Source of the DNA: Candidatus Lariskella endosymbiont of Epinotia ramella
GTDB lineage: Bacteria > Pseudomonadota > Alphaproteobacteria > Rickettsiales > Midichloriaceae
NCBI RefSeq assembly: GCF_964019805.1
Contig: NZ_OZ026472.1
Coordinates: 248,001-312,000, forward strand
DNA: 64,000 nucleotides
Direction: 5' to 3'
Below the pieces are notes generated by a model. That model worked only from the letters and a program-made list of their open reading frames with translations, did not search any database and was not told the DNA's origin. Positions within the stretch are counted from its first letter, which is position 1. Each line of letters starts with the position of its first letter. The translations under genes and the position numbers were made by a program. Shown here one piece after another: positions 1 to 8,023 of this stretch.

Positions 1-634
1 TTTGTCTTTTTCTTTGGTAACTCTGAATTATAATGCAACTTATCAATGCCTTGATAACCAGTATCTGTAAGAACTTTAATCTCAGGGTGGATGTGAACTC
101 CGGATTCTTTAAATAACCTGAAATCATGACGCTTGCCATTAGAAAAATTAGTGCAAATGATTTCTTTTTTCCTTTTATCCACAATAAGCTGAGTTTTTAG
201 AGTATGTCGCCTCTTTTTTCCCGAATAAAAGTGCTTCTGTTTTTTTTAGGTCGTTCTATCGGTGTTTCAGTAGCATCAATTAACACAAGTTCGTATTCAG
301 AATCGCTTTTTAGTAATGCTTTACGTCCAGGTAGTGAAAATCGTTTATCTTTAATTAGAGTATCTTCAATCCAACGTATATTACGATAACAGGCACTTTC
401 ACTTATTCCATAACTGCGGGAAATATGAAAATATGTCCTGTATTCACGCAAGTACTCAAGCGTCATGAGTAATCGATCTTCTAAAGCCAATTTATTGGGT
501 TTTCCACCTTGAGACTTTAAAATAGCTTCAGCTTCTTTTAATATACTTAGTATAACTTCAAACGTTCCTCGTTTAATGCCAGTAAGCCTGCGAAACTCTT
601 CTGCGTATTCATCTTTGATGTTTTCAAACTTCAT
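1..634 (-). CDS. IS5-family transposase, partial (copy 1)
   Basis: The first reading frame runs from the probable ATG at 634 (an in-frame TTG lies at 667) and stops at 197. The second frame runs from about 182 past the window edge. In full copies the two join by a -1 frameshift on a run of eight A into a DDE transposase of about 273 residues. Here the last catalytic residue and the C-terminus are outside the window. Confidence 0.9.
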
Positions 635-691
635 GTTATCCTTGATAAAATCAAGGATTTTAATCAATTTATATGGTTATGCAAGAGGTCT
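1..691 (-). mobile_element. IS5-family element, copy 1 (cut by window edge)
   Basis: This is the transposase-5' part of the 898-bp IS5-family element that recurs seven more times in the window. Its outer end is the terminal inverted repeat GGTTATGCAAGAGGTCT at 675-691, followed by AAT. The other end lies before base 1. The visible sequence matches the full copies (for example 12512-13409), so this is a recent insertion. Confidence 0.95.
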
Positions 692-1052
692 AATATATGT
701 TACGCAACTTGCATTTTTGCTAATGTGTAAACACTCATGCAGTCCATAGTTTAAGCCGCTAACTTTTGTCATAATTTATACATTAAAATTTTATGGAAAA
801 TATATTGCAATTTTATTAAGAGATCGTATATTCTCTTCTAAAGAGTATATACCGCTAGGACTTTTAATATATTTCCCTTGGTTTTCTGGCGGTATTTTTA
901 TGTATAATTTAGTGTATTTTGAATTTTTCCGCAGTGTAGATTTAACAACTCAGGTGGTATACTGACAATATTTCACAATGACAAAGCAAAAGATATATGT
1001 TAGGTAGAGTTAGCTATGTCACTTAAACGCTTCAATTTATAAGTACCTATGT
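692..1052. other. spacer without a gene
   Basis: No convincing coding frame lies between the IS5 end and the lptC-like gene. The stretch is very AT-rich. The only clear structure is the stem-loop at 849-895 listed separately. The promoter of the lptC-like gene presumably lies here, but I cannot place it. Confidence 0.5.
849..899 (+). terminator. possible intrinsic terminator
   Basis: ATACCGCTAGGAC (849-861) pairs imperfectly with GTTTTCTGGCGGTAT (881-895), and a run of T follows. The loop is long, about 19 nt. It could end transcription of a gene removed or displaced by the IS5 insertion upstream. The evidence is structural only. Confidence 0.3.
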
Positions 1053-1649
1053 ATGGTCAACTTTAACTTGAATATTTTTAAAAAACGTAAAGATTTTATA
1101 TCATTTCTCAAGGTGTTTATCATCTTGTCTCTACTTGGAGTGTTGCTTATTATCTCATGGTTATATAGAATGACATCGGCAAATATGTTTAATGGAGCTA
1201 TTTTAGCTTTGCACAAGCATCCTGTTGGTGAGGTTGTAATAGAGGGGCTTTCGTTGAGCACAACAGATGAAAGTGGTAGAAATGTCGCTATAAAAGCTGA
1301 AACTGTTTTAAAAGAGGAGAAGAATTTGATAACTGCACAGTCTATCAATGCTTCTCTTTATATAAAGCGTATGAAAGTGGATGTGAGTGCTCAGGAAGGT
1401 GTAGTAGATCTAAATACGCATCTTTTAAAACTTAATGGCAATGTGCAGATGAAGAGTGATGCTGGTGATATGTTTGAGTGCAGCAATTTAGATGTTTTTT
1501 ATTCTAAAAATTTTGTTAGAAGTACAAGCCCACTACGTGTAATTACTAAATCTACAACAATAAATGCAGGAAGTCTTGAAATCATAGAAAATGATGTGGT
1601 GCACTTTGGTTCTGGTGTGCAAGTTGAGATTGCCAACTATACGCAATAA
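1053..1649 (+). CDS. lptC: LptC-like LPS transport protein
   Basis: A 198-residue protein with a basic N-terminus and one membrane anchor at about residues 17-38, followed by a periplasmic domain rich in beta-strands. The part with I-x-A-x-x-A and L-x-L-x-G-N-V patterns fits the LptC/YrbK family. LptC sits in the inner membrane and passes lipopolysaccharide from the LptBFG ATPase to LptA. Length and topology match the family (about 190-210 residues). The ATG at 1053 places the hydrophobic anchor where expected. It is not followed by lptA or lptB here; the next gene is pdhC after a 76-bp gap. Many Rickettsiales keep lptC away from the other lpt genes. The call rests on topology and repeat pattern, so the family is likely but not certain. 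Confidence 0.65.
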   Translation: MVNFNLNIFKKRKDFISFLKVFIILSLLGVLLIISWLYRMTSANMFNGAILALHKHPVGEVVIEGLSLSTTDESGRNVAIKAETVLKEEKNLITAQSINASLYIKRMKVDVSAQEGVVDLNTHLLKLNGNVQMKSDAGDMFECSNLDVFYSKNFVRSTSPLRVITKSTTINAGSLEIIENDVVHFGSGVQVEIANYTQ

Positions 1650-1725
1650 AATTTGTTGCAAGTGCTGTATGATGCGCATATTTTATTCTAGAAATATAAT
1701 CAATATTTATTAAGGTTTTATCAGA

Positions 1726-3018
1726 ATGGCTATAGCGGTTTTGATGCCAGCTCTTTCTCCTACAATGAGTGAAGGAAGTGTTGCAAAATGGATCAAAGAA
1801 GAAGGTGATTTGGTAGAACCAGGACAGATTTTAGCCGAGATAGAGACTGATAAAGCAACTATGGAAGTTGAAGCTGTAGATTCTGGAGTCTTAGGAAAGA
1901 TTGTTGTCAATGCTGGAACAACTGGTGTTAAGGTAAATAATCTAATCGCTATCATACTTGAAGATGGCGAAGGAAAGGAAGCAATTGATAAAATGCTTGC
2001 AGAATATGAGCATGATTCTTCAGTACATTCTGAGCAAGACAAGTCAAATTTTCTAATTGGTGATAATAATATTATAAGCTCTCACAGTACAAGTAATGAA
2101 GCTTCTAGCTCTTTGAGTGCGCAAAGTGGTGTTAGAAAATTTATAACCCCTCTTGCAAGGAGGATAGCTGCCAATGAAGGAGTGGATATATCAGGCATAC
2201 AAGGCACTGGCCCTGGTGGTAGAATTTTAAAGCGTGATATAGTTGCTAAAATAGCGCAGCAAGGCCCTAAAAAATCTAGTTCGTCATTACATTCCTCACA
2301 TGATAATTCACAGTCCACTTTTTCAGTTCAGAAGCTTTCAAATATTAGGAAGACGATTGCAACTCGTCTTGTGGAGTCTAAACAAAATATTCCGCACTTT
2401 TACTTGTCTCTTGACTGCGATGTAGATTCTCTTATGGAGCTTCGTAAGGATTTAAATGATTCTACTTCTATTAATATAGCATCTGGCAAAGCTTATAAAA
2501 TTTCAGTAAACGACATAGTTATCAAAGCTGTTGCGCTTGCAATGGCAAGAGTACCTGAGGTAAATTCCTCTTGGTCGAATGATGGAATAGTTATCTATGA
2601 TCGAGTAGATATTTCAATCGCAGTTGCCATTGAAGACGGTCTTATCACACCAATAGTGAGGGCTGCAAACACAAAATCGCTTGGTGAGATTTCAGAGGAA
2701 GTCAAGTCTTTGGCTGAAAAGGCAAAGGCTGGGAAACTCATGCCAGAAGAGTATCAAGGTGGTGGTTTTAGTATCTCAAATCTTGGTATGTATGGCATCA
2801 AAAGCTTTAGTGCTATTATAAACCCACCGCAAAGTGCAATACTTGCAGTTGGTGCAGTTACAAAGCAACCGGTAGTCAAAGGTAATGATATGAAAATAGG
2901 AAGTGTTATGAATATGACTTTATCCTGCGATCATAGGGTCATAGACGGTGCAAAGGCTGCCGAATTTTTAAGCGAAGTTCGAAAAATCATCGAAAAACCT
3001 GCTTTACTTTTGCTTTGA
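1726..3018 (+). CDS. pdhC: pyruvate dehydrogenase E2 (dihydrolipoamide acetyltransferase)
   Basis: This is the E2 core of the pyruvate dehydrogenase complex. It transfers the acetyl group from lipoamide to CoA and feeds acetyl-CoA to the TCA cycle. Domain order in the 430 residues: one lipoyl domain (about 1-78) with lipoyl-lysine K43 in the ETDKAT motif; a Ser-rich linker; a peripheral-subunit-binding domain (about 138-175, with GTGPGGR); a second Ser/His-rich linker; and the catalytic domain (about 200-430) ending with the D-H-R-x-x-D-G motif, H403 and D407. Length and architecture are normal for alphaproteobacterial PdhC. E1 and E3 genes are not in the window, so pdhC stands alone, as is common in Rickettsiales. 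Nothing appears broken. Confidence 0.95.
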   Translation: MAIAVLMPALSPTMSEGSVAKWIKEEGDLVEPGQILAEIETDKATMEVEAVDSGVLGKIVVNAGTTGVKVNNLIAIILEDGEGKEAIDKMLAEYEHDSSVHSEQDKSNFLIGDNNIISSHSTSNEASSSLSAQSGVRKFITPLARRIAANEGVDISGIQGTGPGGRILKRDIVAKIAQQGPKKSSSSLHSSHDNSQSTFSVQKLSNIRKTIATRLVESKQNIPHFYLSLDCDVDSLMELRKDLNDSTSINIASGKAYKISVNDIVIKAVALAMARVPEVNSSWSNDGIVIYDRVDISIAVAIEDGLITPIVRAANTKSLGEISEEVKSLAEKAKAGKLMPEEYQGGGFSISNLGMYGIKSFSAIINPPQSAILAVGAVTKQPVVKGNDMKIGSVMNMTLSCDHRVIDGAKAAEFLSEVRKIIEKPALLLL

Positions 3019-3071
3019 TGGAAAGATTGCCGATATCCTGATTTTATCAGTTTTATTAGTGTTAAAATCCT

Positions 3072-4028
3072 ATGCAAAAAATAGATCGTGTTGAAGTCGT
3101 ACAATATGATCCTAATTGGCCACGAATTTTTGAAGCAGAAGCCGTTCAAATCAAAAAGGCATTAGGATGTAACTGCATTGCTATCCATCATATTGGGTCA
3201 ACTTCAGTACCTGGTCTTGCAGCAAAACCTAAAATAGATATTATGGCCGTTGTCCTAGATTTATTTTTTAAAGAATCGCAGCTGGAAGCTATAGGATATA
3301 GAGATAGAGGTGGCTTCAATATTCCTCTGCAAAGGTATTTTACAATCAGAGCTGAGGAAAGAAGCATCAATCTTCACGTTTTTGAAGAAAACGATCCTGA
3401 AATTGAGTTAAATATCTTATTTAGAGATCATTTGTGCAGAAGTTCAAGTGCTAGAGAGGAATACGAGCTGCTTAAATATAGACTCATTGCAGAAGACTCT
3501 TCCCATAAGAAAAACGACTCTATTTATAGAGGTTATACTTTGGGTAAAAATGATTTTATTCAAAATGTATTAAACCAGTCTGGTTTTAACAGGTATAGAT
3601 TCGTGTTATGTGCACATACTACTGAATGGGATGCTGTGAGGTATTTTCGTGATAAGTATTTTTCTGCTTCTAGTTACGCAGATGATCCATATATTTGGAC
3701 ATTGAAACACTCTGAGCATGCTCATTTGGTTTTATATAAAGGCACAGAGATTATTGGTTATACACATATTCAGTTTTTGCCAGAGTCAAGATCCGCCATA
3801 CGGATTATTGTTGTAGATGAGAATCAACGAAATCAAAATGCAGGTAGTAGATTATTGGCTTTAAGCGAAAAGTGGCTTAGGAGCCTAGGCATCAAAAGCA
3901 TTCATGCAAAATCAAGAGAAAGCTCTTTGAAGTTTTATCTAAAAAATGGCTATACAAAAATGCCGTTTGATGATCTTAAAGGTAAGAAATCTGATACAGA
4001 TGACATTCAAATTGGTAAAATACTATGA
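3072..4028 (+). CDS. GrpB-family / GNAT acetyltransferase fusion
   Basis: A 318-residue two-domain protein. Residues 1-165 match the GrpB (UPF0157) family, a nucleotidyltransferase-fold group, with the hallmark G-S-T-S-V-P-G-L starting at G42-S43 and an acidic D-I-M motif at about 57-59. Residues about 185-318 form a GNAT acetyltransferase domain, with the acetyl-CoA loop residues Q-N-x-G-S-R-L-L around 257-264. GrpB proteins are poorly understood and have been linked to dephospho-CoA kinase fusions and to modification or resistance roles; the substrate here is unknown. The stop overlaps the ATG of the next GNAT gene by 4 bp, so the two are translationally coupled and probably work on related substrates. 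There is no sign of decay. Confidence 0.85.
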   Translation: MQKIDRVEVVQYDPNWPRIFEAEAVQIKKALGCNCIAIHHIGSTSVPGLAAKPKIDIMAVVLDLFFKESQLEAIGYRDRGGFNIPLQRYFTIRAEERSINLHVFEENDPEIELNILFRDHLCRSSSAREEYELLKYRLIAEDSSHKKNDSIYRGYTLGKNDFIQNVLNQSGFNRYRFVLCAHTTEWDAVRYFRDKYFSASSYADDPYIWTLKHSEHAHLVLYKGTEIIGYTHIQFLPESRSAIRIIVVDENQRNQNAGSRLLALSEKWLRSLGIKSIHAKSRESSLKFYLKNGYTKMPFDDLKGKKSDTDDIQIGKIL

Positions 4029-4501
4029 GCAATAAGATTAAAATTAGGCGTTATCAAGATGATGATGCACAATTTTTAATTCAGATTTTTTACAACACAA
4101 TACACATTGTTAATGCGAAAGATTACACAAAAGAACAGCTAAATGCTTGCTGTCCTACTACTTGTCTTGAGATTGAGAGATGGCAAAAGAAGTGGTCTAC
4201 TTTAATTCCATTTGTCGCGCAAATAGGCGAAACAATAGTTGGCTTTGCAGAATTTGAACCAAGTGGACATATTGATTGTTTTTATGTGCATCATGAATTT
4301 CAAGGTATTGGTGTTGGGACATTGCTCATGGGCGAGATAGAGAAAGAAGCGCGCTATAAATCAATTCCTAGGATTTATGCAGAGGTCAGTATTACAGCAA
4401 AGCCATTTTTTGAAGCGAAAGGATTTAATCTTGTCAGGCAACAAACCATTACGAGGTGTGGTGTGGAGCTGACCAATTTTGTTATGGAAATGCATATATA
4501 G
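4025..4501 (+). CDS. GNAT family N-acetyltransferase
   Basis: A 158-residue single-domain GNAT protein. It shows the C-terminal half typical of the fold: a substrate-side strand with F-A-E-F-E, the strand H-I-D-C-F-Y-V, the pyrophosphate-binding loop Q-G-I-G-V-G-T-L-L-M (about 98-107), and the final A-x-x-F-F-E-A-K-G-F motif (about 126-135). It resembles the YafP-like subgroup, which acetylates small molecules. Its ATG lies inside the end of the GrpB-GNAT fusion gene (ATGA overlap), so the pair forms a two-gene operon. The substrate cannot be told from sequence. Confidence 0.85.
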   Translation: MSNKIKIRRYQDDDAQFLIQIFYNTIHIVNAKDYTKEQLNACCPTTCLEIERWQKKWSTLIPFVAQIGETIVGFAEFEPSGHIDCFYVHHEFQGIGVGTLLMGEIEKEARYKSIPRIYAEVSITAKPFFEAKGFNLVRQQTITRCGVELTNFVMEMHI

Positions 4502-4559
4502 GTGGACTTACTTACGTCGAACTTGTGTATTATGGGGTATGTGCATAGTTTAAATTTCA

Positions 4560-4630
4560 AATTAGAATGCGCCGAATAAGACTAATGAGCATTTCAACGA
4601 CGACAATTTTTGAAATATGACCAGTATATA
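4560..4630 (+). repeat. R1 repeat, 3' end fragment
   Basis: The stretch GACGACAATTTTTGAAATATGA followed by a TATATA-rich tail at about 4597-4630 is a diverged copy of the R1 repeat end, whose common form is GCGCCAATTTTGAAAAGTATGA. The last bases abut the stop codon of the ABC ATPase gene on the other strand. Confidence 0.5.
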
Positions 4631-5386
4631 TCATATTTCGCCAAATTCAGCAGCAAGCTCAGCAGGTGTTAACACAGATTTTGTAACTTTATCATACTCT
4701 TTAACAAAAGAGCCATTTTTCAGGAGCAATAACCTATCTCCATATTTGATAGCATGTGCCATGTTGTGTGTAATCATGATACAAGTAAGCTTTTGCTTGC
4801 GCACAATCTGATTTGTTAATTCTATGGTATATTCACTACTTGCAGGATCTAAGGCTGCTGTGATTTCATCTAATAGCAGTATTTTAGAATCTTGTAGCAT
4901 AGCCATGACAATACTAAGCACCTGCCTTTGACCACCAGATAAGTTGCTTACCAGATCATCAATCCTATTCTCCAGCCCCATGTTTACTGTGCTTAATTTT
5001 TCTCTAAATAACCGAGTACGATTTTTGTTAGTAAACAGCTGTAACCCCCTTTTTTGTCCTCTTTTTAGTGCAAAAGCCATATTTTCCAAGATAGTCATAT
5101 TTTCCATTGTACCAGATTTTGGGTCCTGCATCACTTTGGATACTAGATTGGCTCTATATATCTGCGATGTATTGGTAATGTCTTGTTTTAGAATGAATAC
5201 TTTACCAGAATCTGGTTTTATAAACCCAGAGATTATATTAAACATTGTAGATTTACCTGCTCCATTGCCACCTATCACAACAACGAATTCTCCTTCTTTA
5301 ACATCTAAATTTAAGTAATTTAAGACTTTTCGCTCTAGCTTAGTATTCTTACCCAAAACAATATTAATATTCTCAAGTCTTAGCAT
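4631..5386 (-). CDS. ABC transporter ATP-binding protein (TrpZ-like)
   Basis: The ATPase of a three-part uptake system, 251 residues. Walker A G-G-N-G-A-G-K-S is at about 37-44, the signature L-S-G-G-Q at about 149-153 and Walker B L-L-L-D-E at about 169-173, followed by the H-loop I-T-H-N. It is closest in style to the ATPases paired with TrpX-type binding proteins and branched-chain-type permeases. It is the last gene of the operon and its start overlaps the permease gene by 7 bp. Together with the permease and the binding protein it should import a small ligand, probably an aromatic amino acid given the regulator in the same operon. The transport substrate is an inference. Confidence 0.88.
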   Translation of the reverse strand: MLRLENINIVLGKNTKLERKVLNYLNLDVKEGEFVVVIGGNGAGKSTMFNIISGFIKPDSGKVFILKQDITNTSQIYRANLVSKVMQDPKSGTMENMTILENMAFALKRGQKRGLQLFTNKNRTRLFREKLSTVNMGLENRIDDLVSNLSGGQRQVLSIVMAMLQDSKILLLDEITAALDPASSEYTIELTNQIVRKQKLTCIMITHNMAHAIKYGDRLLLLKNGSFVKEYDKVTKSVLTPAELAAEFGEI

Positions 5387-6225
5387 GCACGCCTCTTTGA
5401 TAAATACACTATTGCTATCACCATAAGTCCTGTGAGCAAGTTTAAATCAGCAGTTGCAAGACCTAAAGAATCACTATAAAGCGCAAAACTGATGAATAAT
5501 CTATATATGATAGATCCAATTAAACAGCTGATAGTTTGTACTAAAATAGACTGACTTGACATGACTCTTTCGCCAATCATTACTGAAGCAAGTCCTACAA
5601 TCACAGTGCCTATTCCGCTTCCAACATCAGCAAAGCCTTGATGTTGACTGAACAATGCACCGCCTAGAGCAATAATTGCATTACTGAAAACAAGTCCTAT
5701 TATGACCATAAGCTTAAAATTTACGCCGCTGTTTTGTGCTAACCTCTTGTTTTGACCTATACTGCGCAATGCCAAGCCAAAATCTGTCATGAGCAAGTAT
5801 GTGACAATAGCGCATATTGATAAGATGATAATAGTTAATGCAACTATAGGAGACTCAAAAAAGATAGTAGCGTCGTTAATAAGAGTAATATTGGGAATGC
5901 CATCCATAATACGCAGGTTAACTGAATAAAGCATAAAACTTACCAATATCCCAGAAAGTAAATTAGTGACTTGGAATTTGGTATATAATATGCTTGTAAT
6001 GCATCCTGCAACACCACCTGCAAATATGGCAGCTATCAAAGATAGCCAAGGATCAAACCCAGATTTGATCATAATACTTGAAACAGCAGCGCCTAAAACA
6101 AAGCTGCCATCACAAGTTAAATCTGGAAAATCTATAATACGAAATGTTAGGTATATTCCAATTGCAACAATTCCATAAATGATTCCGATTTCTAGGCTCA
6201 TTATAATTTCGTTTAGTGTCATCAC
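5380..6225 (-). CDS. ABC transporter permease (TrpY-like)
   Basis: A 281-residue, very hydrophobic protein with about eight membrane segments. The N-terminal stretch T-F-R-I-I-D-F-P-D-L-T-C-D-G-S-F is the hallmark of permeases that pair with PF04392 (TrpX-type) binding proteins. It forms the channel in the inner membrane and couples to the ATPase encoded just downstream. The first ATG (6225) and the second (6222) are both possible; the second gives a 1-bp shorter overlap with the preceding gene. The gene is intact. Confidence 0.88.
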   Translation of the reverse strand: MMTLNEIIMSLEIGIIYGIVAIGIYLTFRIIDFPDLTCDGSFVLGAAVSSIMIKSGFDPWLSLIAAIFAGGVAGCITSILYTKFQVTNLLSGILVSFMLYSVNLRIMDGIPNITLINDATIFFESPIVALTIIILSICAIVTYLLMTDFGLALRSIGQNKRLAQNSGVNFKLMVIIGLVFSNAIIALGGALFSQHQGFADVGSGIGTVIVGLASVMIGERVMSSQSILVQTISCLIGSIIYRLFISFALYSDSLGLATADLNLLTGLMVIAIVYLSKRRAC

Positions 6226-7193
6226 TTACTCTTTGTAATGATTTTTGTAGCGATCGCTTTAATGTCATTTGGTAATTGCATTCCAATTTTCTGCGCAGTA
6301 TCTTCATTGAGAAAAAGTTCTGTGCTAGCTGGAAACTCTACAGGTATCATACCTACATCTTCGCCTTTCAGGCTTCGAGCAATAATTTGTGCTGTTTGTA
6401 TGCCTATTTCATATTGATTAGGTCCAAGTGCTGCTAAAGCGCCTAGCTTTACAGCATCAGTATCGCTTACATAAACAGGTATCTTCACTTTAGTTGCAAC
6501 ATTAATGATTGTCTGCAAAGCAGAAAGTGCTGTGCTATCATTACTGATGAATATAGCATCGACGTTCGCAGCTAGCTTAGTTGATGCTTGAGCTACCTCT
6601 GAAGTTTTATTTGCAGCTTGCAATACCAAGGTTATGCCAAGTTTATGGCACAATTCTTCTAGTTTTTCTATCAAACTTAAAGAGTTAATTTCGCTTGGAT
6701 TATATAAAAATCCTAGTCGCTTTAAATTTGGTTGGATTTGTTGAAATAACGTGATTTGAGGCTTGAGTTCAACAAAATTTGATACGCCTGAAGTATTATT
6801 TCCTGGCTCTGATAAACTTTGTACAAGCTCAGCTTTTATGGGATCTGTGACTGAGCTAAACACTAGCTTTATTTTATTTTCTTTTGCGTATTTGGCAAAG
6901 CTTTGAGCGGAAATAGTAGCAACACCGACTACAACATCTGCTCCTTTACCAACAAATTTTGCTGCGATTTGAGAAGCTAAAGCGGGGTTGGCTTGTGCGG
7001 ATTCAACTCGCAGATCTAGATTGACACCACGCTCATACCCATTTTGTTCCAAACCATCAATAATTCCTTCTATAGTCATGTTTAGTGCCGGGTGTTCAAC
7101 TAATTTGTTAATGAATACCTTTTTCATATTTTCAGCAGCAAATGTATTCATTGCAAAAAATATAGATATTGCAAATGTCAGTACTTTCTTCAT
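6222..7193 (-). CDS. ABC transporter substrate-binding protein (TrpX-like, PF04392 type)
   Basis: A 323-residue periplasmic binding protein. A signal peptide (residues 1 to about 19, ending A-F-A) lacks a lipobox cysteine, so the protein should be soluble in the periplasm. The rest is a two-lobe type-I fold: L-R-V-E-S-A-Q-A-N and V-V-G-V-A-T in lobe 1, and F-I-S-N-D-S-T-A-L and V-Y-V-S-D-T-D-A-V in lobe 2, all typical of the PF04392 family. Known members bind tryptophan or tyrosine. It overlaps the regulator gene upstream by 4 bp (ATGA), so regulator and transporter are made from the same mRNA. Confidence 0.88.
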   Translation of the reverse strand: MKKVLTFAISIFFAMNTFAAENMKKVFINKLVEHPALNMTIEGIIDGLEQNGYERGVNLDLRVESAQANPALASQIAAKFVGKGADVVVGVATISAQSFAKYAKENKIKLVFSSVTDPIKAELVQSLSEPGNNTSGVSNFVELKPQITLFQQIQPNLKRLGFLYNPSEINSLSLIEKLEELCHKLGITLVLQAANKTSEVAQASTKLAANVDAIFISNDSTALSALQTIINVATKVKIPVYVSDTDAVKLGALAALGPNQYEIGIQTAQIIARSLKGEDVGMIPVEFPASTELFLNEDTAQKIGMQLPNDIKAIATKIITKSK

Positions 7194-7492
7194 GCTGAGG
7201 TTTTTTTATTTTTTAATTTTTGTAGTAAGGCAGAATAGCCTTGATATTGCTCATCTTTTAAAAATCTTGCTACCCGTCCTATTGTTGTTAAACTTGCTCC
7301 TGTTTGAGCATGAATTTCGCGATATGATAAGCCATTATTCAGTGCTTTGCATATCTGCCATCGTTCGGTGAGTGCAATTAATTCAGCTGGTGTGCATAAA
7401 TCTTTTAAAAAATTATATGCCTCTCTATCTGTTTCTAGCAAAAGTAGAGCTTGGCACAATTCTTTTATATTTTTATTATGATCATTAGTCAT
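7190..7492 (-). CDS. TrpR/YerC/YecD-family transcription regulator
   Basis: A 100-residue, all-helical protein of the Trp repressor superfamily (YerC/YecD subgroup). The central region L-C-T-P-A-E-L-I-A-L-T-E-R-W-Q-I matches the family core. The helix-turn-helix is L-S-Y-R-E-I-H-A-Q-T-G-A-S-L-T-T-I-G-R-V, about residues 55-74. Length fits TrpR (about 100-108). It is the first gene of the importer operon. Two tandem palindromes that resemble trp operator half-sites lie 13-41 bp upstream of its ATG and cover the -10 box, which suggests that it represses its own operon. The co-repressor is probably an aromatic amino acid; this is inferred, not shown. Confidence 0.88.
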   Translation of the reverse strand: MTNDHNKNIKELCQALLLLETDREAYNFLKDLCTPAELIALTERWQICKALNNGLSYREIHAQTGASLTTIGRVARFLKDEQYQGYSALLQKLKNKKTSA

Positions 7493-7504
7493 GCCTTACC
7501 TTGT

Positions 7505-7533
7505 TACTAAACTAGTATGCTACTAAAGTAGTA
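7505..7533. promoter_or_regulatory. operator: four trp-like half-sites at 8-bp spacing
   Basis: TACTA (7505), TAGTA (7513), TACTA (7521) and TAGTA (7529) each start exactly 8 bp apart. This makes two identical 13-bp palindromes TACTA-N3-TAGTA. The half-sites equal those of the E. coli trp operator, but the inner spacer is 3 instead of 6 bases. They overlap the -10 hexamer and the likely transcription start of the operon, a position expected for repression. Confidence 0.7.
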
Positions 7534-7553
7534 CGGCGGGTCTAATAAGTCAA
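7525..7553 (-). promoter_or_regulatory. sigma70-type promoter of the regulator-importer operon
   Basis: On the minus strand TTGACT (7553-7548) and TACTTT (7530-7525) are separated by 17 bp. The -10 lies inside the upstream palindrome of the operator. The predicted start falls near 7518, about 25 nt before the ATG. Confidence 0.55.
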
Positions 7554-7564
7554 GAAAAATAAAT

Positions 7565-7734
7565 ACTAATACCAACTTTCCCAAATAACAGAATATAGTA
7601 GCTGTATATTTTTTAGAAAATTTAAGATGAGCTTTAAAGTAAGCTTTACTAGAAGTACAGCGGCCATGGGGGCGCTTAATTTTTCTAAAAAGACGCAGCT
7701 AAAGTATTCTGTTATTTGGGAGAGTTAGTATAAT
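7565..7734. repeat. R3 repeat (MITE-like, copy 1)
   Basis: About 170 bp bounded by an inverted repeat: CCCAAATAACAGAATA near 7580-7595 and TATTCTGTTATTTGGG at 7705-7720, each followed outward by a shared ACCAACTT/AGTTAGTA-like tail. The interior holds no gene. Related copies lie at 9409-9577 and 57700-57799. Confidence 0.7.
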
Positions 7735-7740
7735 ATCCAA

Positions 7741-7845
7741 AGATTATGGCAGGACCGCGGCTAAAAGCTAATTGTTGTACATTGACCTTACGCAAAAATC
7801 TATTTGCGTAGCAAATAGATTTTTGACGGATAGACTCAATACCAA
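7741..7845 (-). repeat. R4 repeat (stem-loop repeat)
   Basis: This contains the R4 hairpin: AAAAATCTATTTGCG pairs with its complement around GTAG, and GACGGATAGACT forms the outer end at about 7833-7844. The AGCTAATTGTTGTACATT part seen in longer copies is also present. A short R1 end (ACCAACTCTTCATTTGCCTG, about 7851-7870) follows directly. Confidence 0.65.
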
Positions 7846-8023
7846 CTCTTCATTTGCCTGAGAGATATGGCTAAAGTAGCATAAAAGAGTCATGCTAAAC
7901 TTTGTCTTTTTGATAAATTTTAAGTCAGCTTCTTCCATAAAACAGCAGTTATGTTACTGCCTTCAAGCAAATAAAAATTTATTCCAAATACTTGTTTGTC
8001 ATGCTTGCTTTATAGTGCTTTAG

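Noticed and set aside
204-389. 61-residue frame opposite each IS5 transposase
   Set aside because: It is an antisense shadow repeated in every copy, with no start signal or family.
4617-4811. 64-residue plus-strand frame
   Set aside because: It is antisense to the ABC ATPase gene.
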